Source: Axinella damicornis (lineage: Eukaryota > Porifera > Demospongiae > Axinellida > Axinellidae). Taken from it: a stretch of 64,000 bases of DNA. Below are positions 1-12,158 of this stretch, one piece after another (positions within the stretch are counted from its first letter, which is position 1; each line of letters starts with the position of its first letter). The stretch spans positions 20,808,074-20,872,073 of the forward strand of contig OZ007505.1 in NCBI GenBank assembly GCA_963931865.1. Direction: 5' to 3'. The translations under genes were made by a program, and so were the position numbers. Under the pieces are notes generated by a model, which saw only the letters and a list, made by a program, of their open reading frames with translations, was not told the DNA's origin and did not search any database.

Positions 1-3000
1 AGAACATTGCATCATTTCTGCGTTGTGCAGATTCTTCCAAATTTTCACGAATGGGAAGCAGCATTTCTTCACTCTCGCCAATTTCGTTTTCAGCAGTTAC
101 TCGATCTCCTGATCCAAGTACACTCCTACTTCATCAAATTGGTGACATTATTGTTCAATACCACAGCGATCAGCTAGCCAAGGCCAAAGCTTCAACCTTG
201 AATGCCAGTGGCTTGTTAGATGTGGGAGAAATTGTGGACAGTTCGAGTATAACTTCACCCAAGTCCAGTGTCGGGAGTACCATCTCAAGCAAGACGAGTT
301 CAGAGCTAACCTCCCCTCCGAAGGCAGACCAAGATTTGGCCTCACAAGCGCTGGAGCTACTCGAAATACTCGTCACTTACAGCAAAGCTGTCAGGGAGCA
401 AATCTTGATGCAGCCTCCCAAGTTTTCGATGGATAGCAGGTCATCGTCAGCAATGGGTTTTAACTACCAGGAAACGGAAAGTAGCAATGTGTCAGAGGGG
501 GAGAGCATGGCTGTCGAAGTTAAGGACAACTTGAGAACCGAAGAAAGTGCCGATAAGGCTCCACATGAAGTAGAACAGTCGCCACATTTGGTTGAGAGGG
601 AACACCCCCAAGCAATTACCCCTGTTTATAGGAATGTTGTTCAGAGAAAGGTTGGTCCGTCCTCAACTTCTCATACAACTACGTAACAATTATATTGCTC
701 ATACTTTACTGGCTTGGTTATTTTCTTCACCACAGGAAGCCCAATGGAAGGGAATTCAACTTGTTCAGATGAAGCCATCAATGGCGTCCTTTTCGGGCAA
801 TGTCTGGTCGGCCCAAAAACAGGTATGTGTTGAGCTAATGTCACAATCATGGGGTCACGTCCCTTCCCATGGGATGGGACTGAGGATGGGTAATGGTATT
901 TCCCCTTGTTTCTTAGCTTTTTTATGGAGTAGGCCACCACTAAATCCTGGAGATCGAATTTTTTTTCTTGCCATAGGCCTACGTACATCTTGATGATGTG
1001 AGGTGATTATCTGCTGTTTCATGTGTGTGCTACAGAGTGGAGTGGAGTTTGGCGCACTCTCAGATGGTCTGCCCTATCCTACACCCCTCAACCAAACCTC
1101 AAGAGGCTGTGGCCAGCTGTTTACCGTTCTTCTGGAACTCCCTGCCCCGCCGTGGGTAGGTGCACACACACACACAGTCTATATACGGTTTTTGTTCGGC
1201 TCACTGTCAGTAGAGTAGGTACTTGTCCGCATGTAGACTTCCTCAGTGAGGTTTGAAGGTACTTTGCAATTAAAGGAGATCTTGCCACGCCTTGCACGTG
1301 TCTGACTTGCCATTGGCAAGTTTGAATTTGGCGGTTAACTTAAGTTGGGTAACTTGGTTCAGGACCATCCACACAGAGAGAATACCAAACCATCCCTACA
1401 CGTGCACGAAGCAGAAAAAAATGGCAGTAGGGCTTAAGTGCTACCTGTTACATATCTTGCAGAGGGAAGCAGTGGAGAATACTGTGATGTGCCTGAAGAT
1501 TCTGAGCGCTTTGGCCGAAGACTGCTCCAGTGACAATCTCGCAAGGTGTGCCATTTGTTGCTTCAATGGTTGATTATTATTTTGCATGTCTCCTTGACCC
1601 CCTCCCTTTTCTATCCTGGCCCTTGATCCATGAGCTACTGAATCAACTTTCCAGAAGCTCAAATCAATTTGTTAAACACATCAATAGCTGCTCAAAACTG
1701 GCAAAAAGAAACTCCCCAGCAGCCTTTTGGCCCTTTGCTATAATGGAACTGACTAGAGCCCCACCCACATTGCTACCAAGGATGACAAGTATTGTATTTC
1801 CTGCTTCAAGTTGCTTTTTTGCACTTTTCCTATAAAACATCCTTTGAGATATTTTGTCTGCTGCTTCTTGCAGGTTCTCTCCCCTGTTGGAGGAGGAGAC
1901 CATCGGGATCTGCCTGGACAAGGAGGACCCTCGGGTCACTCTGGCCGTGCTGAGTCTACTGACACACATTGTGAAGTCTCCCACCATTACAAGCCTACTC
2001 TGTAGCCATCAAGGTGAGATCAGTAGTTCAGTCTTGACATTCACCATTCCTGCATACACTAAATCTGGCTTGTTGCTAGCTTATGGCATATAGTCTCCTG
2101 TGCACTGACTTGATGCTTCTCTGCTCCATGGCAACAGACCCCTGTATCCCTCTGAGCTGCTATCAGTGCCTGCTGGAACCTCCACACTCACCCCCAGAGA
2201 CTATGCACAGAATTCGGATCCGGGTACACAAACATTTCATAACCTATATTAGTCTCCTCTCTCTTCTCTGTCAACTTAATGTGATGATTGATGTACATCT
2301 GTTCTTTGGTTACAGCTTGTGAGAATGATTTCTAACATCCTTGTGGTCAGCAATGGTCCTGCTACTCTGCTGGAGTCCTGCTCGTGCTCTTTTGAAGTAA
2401 GTTAAGCCCCCTCCCCTTGTGCTCTCCCCCTCATGCCCTCTCCTCTCATGCCCTCTCCCCTCGTTCCCTCTCCCCTCGTTCCCTCTCCCCTCGTTCCCTC
2501 CCCCCTCGTGCCCTCTCCCCTCGTTCCCTCCCCCCCTCGTGCCCTCTCCCAACATACCCTATAGATACAGTTTCTCATGTTTGCGTGCTCCAAACTGCAC
2601 ACAGGAGTGCACTCAGCAATACTAAGGAACTCTAAACCACACCCACTTGTTCAATAAAGTTAATTAAGCATGCTAACCCACCCTAGCAGCCTTAACGGTG
2701 AAAATGGTGGCCCTATATACAAGGTAAGATGGTTTGTTTCTAGTTCAGAAATTGCCCTCCCAGTGCCAACCAAGACCTTTCTACAACTAAGCCTAGGCCT
2801 GGCCATACCGTTTGCACCCTAGCTTGGGGTGCACAACCCACCTCCCAACCTTTCTGTGCTCACAATAACCTATCTGGTGAATGGTCCCTTTAACCAAGTG
2901 TTCATTCTTGTCACTTTAGCTCCTGAAGACCCTGGTGGCACTCTTGAGTCAGTTGGTACAAGACGTCTTCAATCCAGGGCAGCTGTCGCCTCAAGAGTAA

Positions 3001-4853
3001 GAGTTGGTTGTTTTGCCATGCTTGTTCTACTCATCTGAATGGTCAATTATTACTACAGTTGTTTGATGTTTTAAATAGAAAACATGACATTGTCTAATTA
3101 CTTGTGCGAGGCATTAAGGTTCACTGGAGTGGCTTGGCATGGAAAGTGTAAAGACGTGCTAGACTTGCTAGTGCAATTTCAAACTCAAGGGATGGATCGA
3201 TTTGTGACCAGGTCAGAGAAAAATCCAGCTTCAATTTTGTCTTCGCTGCGGCGACACTTTCCAGTACTGGTACATGGTTGCACTTGTGAGCTTGCCTCTG
3301 TCCCCACTAGACGATCAACAATGAGTGTTTTGAGAGCATGTAACTCAGTACTTGCACTGTAAATTGTAAACTACTAGACATGAATTTAGATGAACTCATA
3401 AACTGTTTCTATAGAGCCCTGTACATTGTGTGATATGTTGATATATGGCTACAAGCCTGGGAGGCTAATGGCTCAATGTGACCTCAATATCTTTGAAGTG
3501 GCAACTCTTGCCAGTGCCACAGAACAGTATCTACTCGCTACTCTCTCCTGTTCACTGTAGCTTGGTTCTGGTGCGTGAGTCGGTGTTGCTGATTCACAAA
3601 GTTAGCATCCACGACAGGTTCTTTGACACCCACAGAGAGAACTGTGATCTCTCCTTGGTCTCGGTGCTGAACACTCTGAGCTGGCTCCTGGATGCAATCC
3701 CTGGAGTGCATGAAGGTAGGAAAGTTACCATATTAAAAAGTGACAAAATCATTTAGTGGATCGGGCATACAGCAGATTTGCCGGGTAAATTTTAACTACC
3801 AGATGGTTTATACCAACTGTATTACTGATAGTTTTTTGGAATCTCGATTTTTATTTTGGCCTACTGCAGACTTTAATACAGTATGCACGATGAGATAGCT
3901 AGCTAGAGTCTACCGATTTTAATGCATGCATGCATGCAGAATAAGATACCATAAGTTGTGGCAGTAATGATAGAAACAGGGTGTGGTCGTGCTAATTGTC
4001 GACTTTCACGCAACTTTTATTCAGCCTCTCGAGTGGATCTCAGGCTGGTCTGTGAGTTATGTAGATGCTAGAATTCTGACACTTCTATTCTGAACTAAGC
4101 CTTCAACAAGGTTCTCACTGCTCAAACTGCTTGGACAGACTGACAGAAAAACCGATCACTTTACCCCTGCTGCACACATGCGCACGGGGTAACTAAAGGC
4201 CAGGGCCAGTTCTGGATGTGCGTGCGTTTCCAGTACCCATACCTAAAGTATGTACTTCCTGCCAGACCATGTTATGGGAGTGGGACATGGAAGAGTGCTG
4301 GTGCACTTGTGTCCAGGCCGTGAAATCACGATGATCATGTGTGATGCGTGTGCATATATCATACAGTCTGTAGACTCTATGTGTAGGGATATGACCGACA
4401 TGCAATATTATAAAGTGAGTGTATGACGTAGCCTAGTTCCGGCCTACCCCGTTATCTCTGTTCTTCGGTTTGTGTTGACAATAATACAAGGATGAGAAAG
4501 AGCAGCGAAGAGAGGGGAAGGCCTGGTATCATTCATCACATGAGTGACGTCAGGTGGACGTAGGGAGGGTGGGGCCCGTAGTCATTTCAGCGGGTCCTGA
4601 AGCTGTTCATCATCCAGAATTTTGAAGACTGTGTTTATAATGATCATCACAGTCCCTGTGCTGGTAATTATATAATTTGTGAACATGCCAACAAGAGGCA
4701 CAAGTATATAATAAATACCAAGTACGTATACATTATGGTACGTAAATTATTTCATGTTGCTGTGCTGTTACAGTGACCATTGTGAAAGAGCTACTGGAGT
4801 ACTGCGAGGAGACAGAAGACTCATCAGAAAACAGTGAACTGCAGGAGATCTAG
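1..4853 (+). CDS. 3' part of a large helical-repeat (ARM/HEAT-like) protein, 5' end outside the window
   Basis: This is a multi-exon gene of unknown family whose 5' end lies before base 1. Coding pieces joined by GT-AG introns in consistent phase are about 1-648 (serine-rich, low complexity with a short helical stretch), 736-824, 1035-1152, 1463-1542, 1873-2011, 2139-2222, 2317-2397, 2922-2996, 3560-3716 and 4773-4853 (TAG stop). The later exons encode leucine-rich amphipathic helices, such as LDKEDPRVTLAVLSLLTHIV and SVLNTLSWLLDAIPGV, typical of ARM/HEAT repeats, and an acidic C-terminus. Large helical proteins such as rotatin or the C-termini of ULK4/STK36 are possible relatives, but I cannot recognise a diagnostic motif. 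The stop codon is only 139 bp before the next gene on the same strand. The intron at 825-1034 holds a diverged copy of the element described at 28014-29978. Confidence 0.6.
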
Positions 4854-4992
4854 ACTTTCTAAAGGGGGAAATCATTTGTGGATGTACAGCTATAATTATA
4901 ACAAATTTAATAATAATATTCATAGCCGAATTCCACCCATACTACTAAAGCCACATCCGAAGTGGGTGCGTCGACTTCCAAACCGGAGAAAA

Positions 4993-5465
4993 ATGGCCCA
5001 GAATAAGCAGTCGGATGAACCAGAGGTTGAAACATTCAACGAGCTCCTGCCAACAATTCAGACCGGCATTTCGATGGGGGTACAGGCACTGGCGACGCAG
5101 GCGTTTTCGTGCCGTCTAATCACTCGGCAACAGCTGAATACTTGCACGCACATGATGTATACGCCAGACCAGCAGGCGACCCACTTCCTAGGATTTATCG
5201 GAGCACAGATTGACGCTAATCCCGCCGCAGCTCTTGCGTCATTTCGGAACGTTTTGAACTCGGACTCCGTCTACGACTACCTGGTGCAGAAAATAGGTAT
5301 TTTTGTGGGCGTGGCTATCCTAATTCTGGGTGGGGCTAAATCGGAGTCACTGCTCGAATTTTTTGCTCTTCCCCTTTAGATGAGTGCCTTGAGCTACACA
5401 AACGTGCAGCGAAAGCGAAAAAACAAGAGCCCTCCAAGACTGCAAAGAACAAACAATGTGCATGA
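4993..5465 (+). CDS. CARD-like (death-fold) single-domain protein
   Basis: Two exons (4993-5296 and 5380-5465) join in phase to give 129 residues. The ATG at 4993 follows a purine-rich AAAAATGG context. Residues about 10-100 form a helical bundle whose pattern matches the N-terminal domain of the next gene (start of the domain F-x-x-L, mid-domain AF, then FL-x-x-I-x-x-x-I-x-x-x-P-x-A, and a final VL...YD-x-L helix). The last 30 residues are a lysine-rich tail. No second domain follows. I read it as a CARD-type death fold from this similarity and from its neighbour; sequence identity is low, so CARD versus DED or another death fold is not settled. By analogy with CARD-only proteins it could regulate its neighbour by competing for CARD contacts, but that is inference. 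It lies 139 bp after the upstream gene and 112 bp before the downstream one, all on the same strand. Confidence 0.55.
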
Positions 5466-5577
5466 AGTGTATGTACCGGGGGTATTACCACTATATACCT
5501 ACCTATCTGCTCGACTCCACCCCTTTTATTGATAAGTACTAAGTGGGCGGAACTATTATTAAGTTTTGGTCGAGACG

Positions 5578-6748
5578 ATGAGTTCACCCGAATACGAGAC
5601 TTTCAAGCAACACTGCCAGGATCTGAAGATCGGGCTCGACCCGTCTTCGGTTGTTGTCAGCGCCTTCGCAAAAGACCTCCTGACGCGAGAGGAACGCGAT
5701 GAAGCTGCACACGCGCACTACACCGACTACCGAAAGGTGGAGAATTTTTTGTCTGCGATAGACAAACGGATAGCTGTAAAACCTGACGCTTTCCACACTT
5801 TCATGGAGGTTTTGGAGGGAGAACCAACGTTTGATCCTCTTGCAGAGAAACTAAAGAGTAAGTCGAAGAGCATGTACTATGATGTAGCTAACCGGTACCT
5901 CTATCTGTCTCAATTTTGTCTTGATAATACCTGCAGGCACGTACAGCAGACTACAGCGTTCATCAGGTACGTTTGCTGCTGATTAATATTTCCAAGATGA
6001 AATGTTCACGATCAATTGCTCGTTCATAAAGGTACCAGCAACGGGAACGTGCAGGCCCCAAGGAGTGCAAAAGGTATGTATGCATGCCTACAGCAGAGCA
6101 GGGACAATATTGATTTTGGGATGGAGCTGAAATGCCTTGTAGTAGCTGTTACTGGCTCTATCCTCCACGGCCTAATAGGCATATCACAAGCTTTCGTCCA
6201 GTGGTACATCTGTACAAAGTCCTGTAGTCCTAGTTTTCGTTTCAGGTAGGAAGTCATGTAGTCTCGTTCCCAGACCGTTTATCCAGCGCGTGTATCGCTT
6301 CCAGCGATCCGTGCTGGGGTTGGTTGGCCCGGGTCTGGGACCGAGACTAGAGGTCTGTGCATGGCTGTAGTAACCCTATACTGTTAGCTGTGTGATCAAC
6401 TGCTACCCACATGCATAGATGATACAGCACACCTAGAGATTGCATACGTAGCTGCCAGTGTCAAATTCAATCATGTATGCAGGCATGCAGGCACCATCTC
6501 AACTGGACCTCCTCAAGAACGTTAAAACTACCAAGTGGAAACTACTTGGTTTAGTACTCAAAGTCGATGAAGATGACCTTAAGTTTATTGAGGACGACCA
6601 TAGACGGAACGTTCAAGGTGCTGTCGAGCAGGTCCTCGTCAAATGGCTCGAGGAATGTGAAGAACCAACATGGTGGGCTGTGGTGGACGCATTCAGAGAG
6701 ATTGGTGAGAACCGAAAAGCAAGAGACCTTGAGAAAAAGTTCTGTTAG
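5578..6748 (+). CDS. CARD plus death-domain adaptor-like protein
   Basis: Four exons (5578-5857, 5937-5966, 6032-6073, 6483-6748) join in frame to 205 residues. Residues about 1-95 form a CARD-like helical bundle related to the preceding gene. A short serine- and glycine-rich linker, encoded by two tiny exons, follows. Residues about 127-205 form a death domain, with the typical WKLLGLVLKV helix, then the aspartate-rich turn, and WWAVVDAF before the last helices ending in LEKKFC. The order CARD then death domain is the architecture of CRADD/RAIDD, an adaptor that links a caspase CARD to a death-domain partner (PIDD) in the cytosol. Orthology is not shown; many invertebrates have independent CARD-DD combinations. 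An alternative acceptor 7 bases downstream (AG ending at 6490) would break the frame, so the upstream one was chosen. No membrane segment is present. Confidence 0.65.
6259..6351. repeat. Short hairpin element, agtctc/gagact subtype
   Basis: Inverted repeat in the adaptor gene's third intron. It starts tagtctcgttcccagacc and ends with the near-complementary gggtctgggaccgagacta. It belongs to the dispersed hairpin family described in the findings. Confidence 0.75.
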
Positions 6749-7181
6749 CTATTTCACGGACCATCAAACTCACTCCGGGCAATACATGCTGAAAAATTAT
6801 CTTCAGAATAGTATAGCTGCTATATTTATCCAATTATACACTCCTATATAAAAAAAGGAAACTTTTTCAAATATATCTTTGTCAGCTAAGCATGTACGTG
6901 CACAAATTTGCTTCTCTCATTGGTTACAGTAAATACTTTTCAGGGTGCTCGCTCGGTTCAAACCTAAGAAGAAAACTTGGAGTGAGCAAGCAACCTGAAG
7001 AATATAATACCTGGCTGACTGACTGTCAGACAGAGCACGGTGTGTAGTACTTCATGGACTATAAATGCCTGGGACCTGGGGGTATCAGCCTAGGGTGAGG
7101 GTGTTTAATTACCCATGAAGAAAATCTGCATACCACAACCTATCAGTGCATGCCAGTGATTGGTTACATAGTCGACACGTA

Positions 7182-7248
7182 GCCTCATTCCCAGGCTCTC
7201 CCATGCCATGTGCGAACAAGCTGGGTGGGGCCTGGGAACAAGGCTAGT
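7182..7248. repeat. Short hairpin element, agcctc/gaggct subtype
   Basis: The arms tagcctcattcccaggct and gcctgggaacaaggcta can pair. Same family as the copies at 16391, 19143, 35130 and elsewhere. Confidence 0.75.
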
Positions 7249-7442
7249 CAACATGTACAGCTCCACACCTAGAAAGAAACATTATTAGTACTATGACTGT
7301 AGTATCTATGACTGAACATTTAGCACTCTATAGGTGGTGACTCTTTAGCAGTAGTTTGTACTCTAAGTTGTGATGTCACTAATGTGCTACTTTGTTGTGT
7401 CACTATGTATTTGTACCTTTGTAAGGCTTGTGTGTGACTTAA

Positions 7443-7528
7443 GGTAGGATTATACCATTACTGGTAATAACTGTCGGGGCCGGCCCCGACGGTTAAAGGT
7501 ACCCTAACGGTAATGGTATAATCCTACC
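7443..7528. mobile_element. Miniature inverted-repeat element with TTAA target duplication
   Basis: An 86-bp palindromic element is flanked on both sides by TTAA (7439-7442 and 7529-7532). The ends GGTAGGATTATACC are inverted repeats and the centre is a GC palindrome (cggggccggccccg). It has no coding capacity. TTAA duplication is the hallmark of piggyBac-type transposition. A relative sits at 10682-10807. Confidence 0.8.
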
Positions 7529-8041
7529 TTAAATTGGTTTTGTATTTAAGCAGTCTTGAATTTCTTGTAAGACAAATCGAATTAGAATTTGAGTGTTCCG
7601 TTAACAGCGTGCTAGTACAAGTATACAACAATGACCACTTCAGTTCAATAATGTTATTGATAGCAAGTCCAACCACGCAGATCTATGGTATGAAAACTGC
7701 CTCTATTGTTAAGTTCTGTTCTTACAAATGCATCAGTGTAGTTGGGCTAGCCCGTTAAGACGAGTGCATGAGGGTATCATTGTGGCAATGACGTATCTTT
7801 TGTTTATTGTTGTTAATACAACATGCATGGGTCCAATTTCCAAAGTTATGAATGGTGTTATGTTACAAGGAAACCATTGATACCTTGCACCATGCCAAGT
7901 GCAACAGAACTCTTGTGAAGGTATGGTATGGTAATGGTATGGACTTGGACAGTCATCAGTAATTCCCACCCATTAGAAGCAGTACAAGACTGATACAGTA
8001 TCACTAAGACATTCCACTGTAATAATAATTATGAGAGTTCC

Positions 8042-11000
8042 TTATTCCTGTTTCCTTTTTAATGAAATAACAGTGACACTGTTCTTAGACTTCTTGTCTC
8101 TCCACCACCTTCCCAACTTGTGTTCCTGGCCCACAGCAGCCACCAGAAAGTCCCCATGGTGTGAGAATGCCAGTGAATTGATGAAACCATCCTAGATATA
8201 GGATGTAGTTGCACACAGGTGGACATACATTCCGGAGAAAGAAAAACCACTTTAGTCATAGTCTTGGTAATGACATTTACATCTGTAGTGATTAACGAAC
8301 TCATTTCAAGCAAGTTCAGAAGTGTGACTGGATGAACAAAAAGGTTTGTATTATGGTTGGCAGACAATGCAGTTGGCAGACAATGCAGTTGGCAGACATT
8401 ACAGTTGGTAGACATTACAGTTGGTAGACATTACAGTTGGTAGACAATACAGTTGGCAGCCAATAAACGTGGTTGAAGCACTTTAGGATATGCCAATACC
8501 GAATACATAAATAGTACAAGTAGCTTCGCTCGCTCAGCTACTTCCCCCTCGTTCACCTACCGTGAGTAATCCGGCACCGGACAGCTCTCTGTGCAGAGCG
8601 GCTGCTCCCTGATTGCGTCCGCTTGCCCCCCGATTGCGTCCGCTTCAGCTGCTGCTCGCCGCTTGCGTCCGCTTCGAATCAGCTGCTGGATTGCATCCGC
8701 TTCCAGCTGCTGCTGCATGCTTGCCGCTTGCGTCCGCTTCAGCTGCTGCTCCCGACTTGCGTCAGCTTCGGCTGCTGCTCCCCGATTGCGTCCGCTTCGA
8801 CTGCTGCTCCCCGATTGCATGCATCCGCCAGCTGGATTCCAGCCCAATGTTCTCGAACATTCTTCTCGGAGTTCAAGGTTCAGTAAATAAATTAAAGTAT
8901 GAAGGTCGCGCATCATAGTCTAGTCCCGCCCCACGAACATCCCACTTCCGTCACTCACAGACACACAGACACAGACACAGACACAGACACACACACACAC
9001 ACACACACGTTGAAATCTTATTAATGTATTGATGCTGATCAACTCCCCCCTCCCCAAATCCTCAAAGCTGACAAGCACATGACATACCAGAGGAATTGAG
9101 AAGCAAGGCTCCAGAGAGCGGAAGTCATCTCCACACTTCCACACTCGTACATAGCCATCTTTAGAACCTACAAGTAGAGCGAGGAGATATCATTATGGAT
9201 GGTTCTTAGTTGGCTATGGTTTGACCAATCAGGGGGCTGCATTCAGCATCCAAACAGGAAGTACAGCTCCTAAATTGATGCCAAATATTCTTCTTTACTT
9301 GAATTAAAGTGAAAAACCATTCATCAGCATCCAAGAAGCACCCATACATTGGGATTCATTGTCTTGCCTGTCATTATGGTTTCATGGGATGATACTAGCT
9401 GTACTAGGTCATGTGACAGCAGCTATAATAAGCATGGAGTGCAGCAATTTGCTACAAGGGCTGGGAAGGTCAGGGTTCAGTGCATTCCTTAACTCTTTAG
9501 GGCCTAAATTTATTTCTCTAGGTCATTTTCAGTCTATAGAACACTTAAACATACCCTAATTTCTGTTCCCTGGCGTTGCTGGGCTCGAAACTGCTCACAC
9601 AGGTAATTTCAGCTACACTAAGCATATACGTGACTTAACCACACCCACCAACTAACGAACTTGCAATCAAGCCTCCCGAGAAATAGCCAACCTGCCGTAG
9701 CTAAAAAACTGACCATGAACACTGGAAATGGAGGGCCTACAAGGCAAGACAGCTACTTTCTAAGTCCATTTATGCTTAAAACCCGAGAAATGGCCTACCC
9801 GGCTCCAACCAAGGGCCGTTCAAAGCTGAGCCCAAACGCGGCCATGCTGTTTGCACCCTTCGGGTGCACCCACCCACCTCCCCCTGCCCCGCCCTTTCTG
9901 CTGGCGCAGAGCCTATCTCTCAAGGACATTGCCGGATGTGACATCATGAAGCTGAAAGTCTCACGTTGCAGATATGCAACGTTAGATCTTAAAGGGTTAA
10001 ATGGAAGGTCACTCCAAAGCAAAATGTCACAGAGCGTAATAATTATCACAGCATAGCAACAATTCCGCAAAACCCAGTATGAAATAGGTCATTGTTACCC
10101 ATATACATACACACAAGCAGGGCTAGTCACAGGTTATGCCCATTGGTCAAAGTTTGTTTTTGTCCTGTTAGTAAACTTCATTGTACTTGTACTTGTTTCT
10201 TCCTTTGTTTTTGTTTTAGGGAAGCGCGCTAGATAGGTTCATGACCTCCTGTGCCTCTTATGTAACCCATTCCACTGGCTAAAATTAACTAACTAACTAA
10301 CAGGCAATATAGAGGCTTTAACAAATCCTAAACACAAGGTTGAGGATGAAAATTGTTGTATCTACCTGGTAGAGCACATTACGGTTCATTTCCACCTTAC
10401 TATCAATGTTGTCCACCGTTCTAATACAGCAATCGGTCACACCCACAGTTTGGGTATGTCACAGCAATACACAAGCACGGTGTACAGTACAGCACGTCTT
10501 CATATACTCAATGTGCTTGCACACGTTACTGCTGGAGGATGTGCATTCCTAGAAGGTAACACACTATGTGTAGTGATGAAACAAAGGATTCTTTCCATTG
10601 GCTTCTTTGTGGTGATATAAACACAATATTGAATGTAAACACTGTACAATAACTGTGGGAGGAATCTAGGTCCTTGTTTAAGGTGGCAGATACCCCTTTA
10701 CTTTAGGTTACCTTTAAACGTCGGGGGCCCCCGACGTTTAAAGGTAACCTAACGTCGGGGGCCCCCGACGTTTAAAGGTAACCTAACGTAAAGGGGTATC
10801 TGCCACCTTAAGAAACACCAAGCAGCAAACTTCTCACCCCATACGGGGCTCCTCGACTGCCTGGATTCACTCACCACACTAACAACACACTTCAATTCAC
10901 AAGCTACAACACGTATAATTACGTGCCATGGCAAACAATCGAACATTTGAATATTTGTTTTAGCAATAATGACGGAACCATCTTCTACTGTAATTTAGTG

Positions 11001-11493
11001 GACAGACATGTGGCTATACCTGAAGCAAGGAGGTCACTGCTAGGGTAGGCTGTTACGGAGGTGACCCAGTTCTCCTCCACCGGTCCCTCTCCCTCCAAAT
11101 GATGCGGCCGCGATAACAGTGGTTTCTTCTTCATCAAGCTCCAGAGAGCAACAGTGCTATGGAGGAAAACAATAATCCAAGAGACTGTATGTAACATTGG
11201 ACCAGTCGGCCATGTATGACATCGTTGACCGTGTGCAACTATTTTCTGCTGCAATTACATACCAACGACAGAAATACAGGGGAGATAGAGACAACCAAAG
11301 AAATGTTGACGGAGAAACTTTGTCAGTTTGTGATATTTCGTTTCCCCTACCAGGAGTGTAACATATCATCACAGACACAACATACCCATCCTGAGATCCA
11401 CTAATGAAGTGCTCCTCATTAATCAGCTTCACACAGTCAATAGACGCTCTGGAGGAAGGAAATGGAGCCTGTCAGTAAGTGGACTGCCTCCAG

Positions 11494-11553
<60 letters not shown>

Positions 11554-12127
11554 ACACACACACAGCTCACTTGTGTCCATGGAAGACCAGCTGTGATTCT
11601 TCCACCACCTTCCACATCCTCACAGTGCGGTCACTCATGCCAGCTGTCACAGGCCGCTCCCGACTGAGACAGTCAATGGAAGATACACTGTCCTGGTGAC
11701 CGAACCTGTGAGGGAGAGTATAGGGAGAGGAAGGGGTTGAAACAAAGGAATGGGTTGGGGTAAGAAGAGGATGGGAGGAGGAGGAGGAGGAGGAGGGAGG
11801 AGGAGGAGGGAGGTGTTGAATGAGTTGGGTGGAGTAGAGGAGAGGTGGGAGCAAAGAAGAGGTGGGTGGAGGAGAGGAGAGGGGGAGGGGTTAAAGAGGT
11901 GGGTGGAGGGGAGAAGAGGGGGGAGGGGTTAAAGAGGTGGGTGGAGGGGAGGAGAGGAGGAGGGGTTTAAAGAGGTGGGTGGAGGGGAGGAGAGGGGTTA
12001 AGTTGAAAAGTTGGTGGAAGAGAGGGGGAGGGGTTGAAGAGGTGGGTTGGAGGAGAGGAGAGGGGTTAAGTTGAAGAGTTGGTAGAAGATAGGGGGGGAG
12101 GGTGTTGAAGAGGTGGGAGGAGAGGGG

Positions 12128-12158
<31 letters not shown>

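Larger units (their letters stand above)
6749..8041. other. Gene-free interval between two convergent genes
   Basis: This stretch lies between the stop of the CARD-DD gene (+) and the stop of RRP9 (-), so it holds both 3' ends. I see a short hairpin element (7182-7248) and a TTAA-flanked miniature inverted-repeat element (7443-7528), listed separately. Nothing else has coding character. Confidence 0.6.

Noticed and set aside
736..824. Alternative reading frame for the second exon of the first gene (with SPMEGNSTCSDE)
   Set aside because: It requires a non-zero phase at both ends and an unusual acceptor in the next exon; the chosen frame joins phase 0 to phase 0 with normal splice sites.
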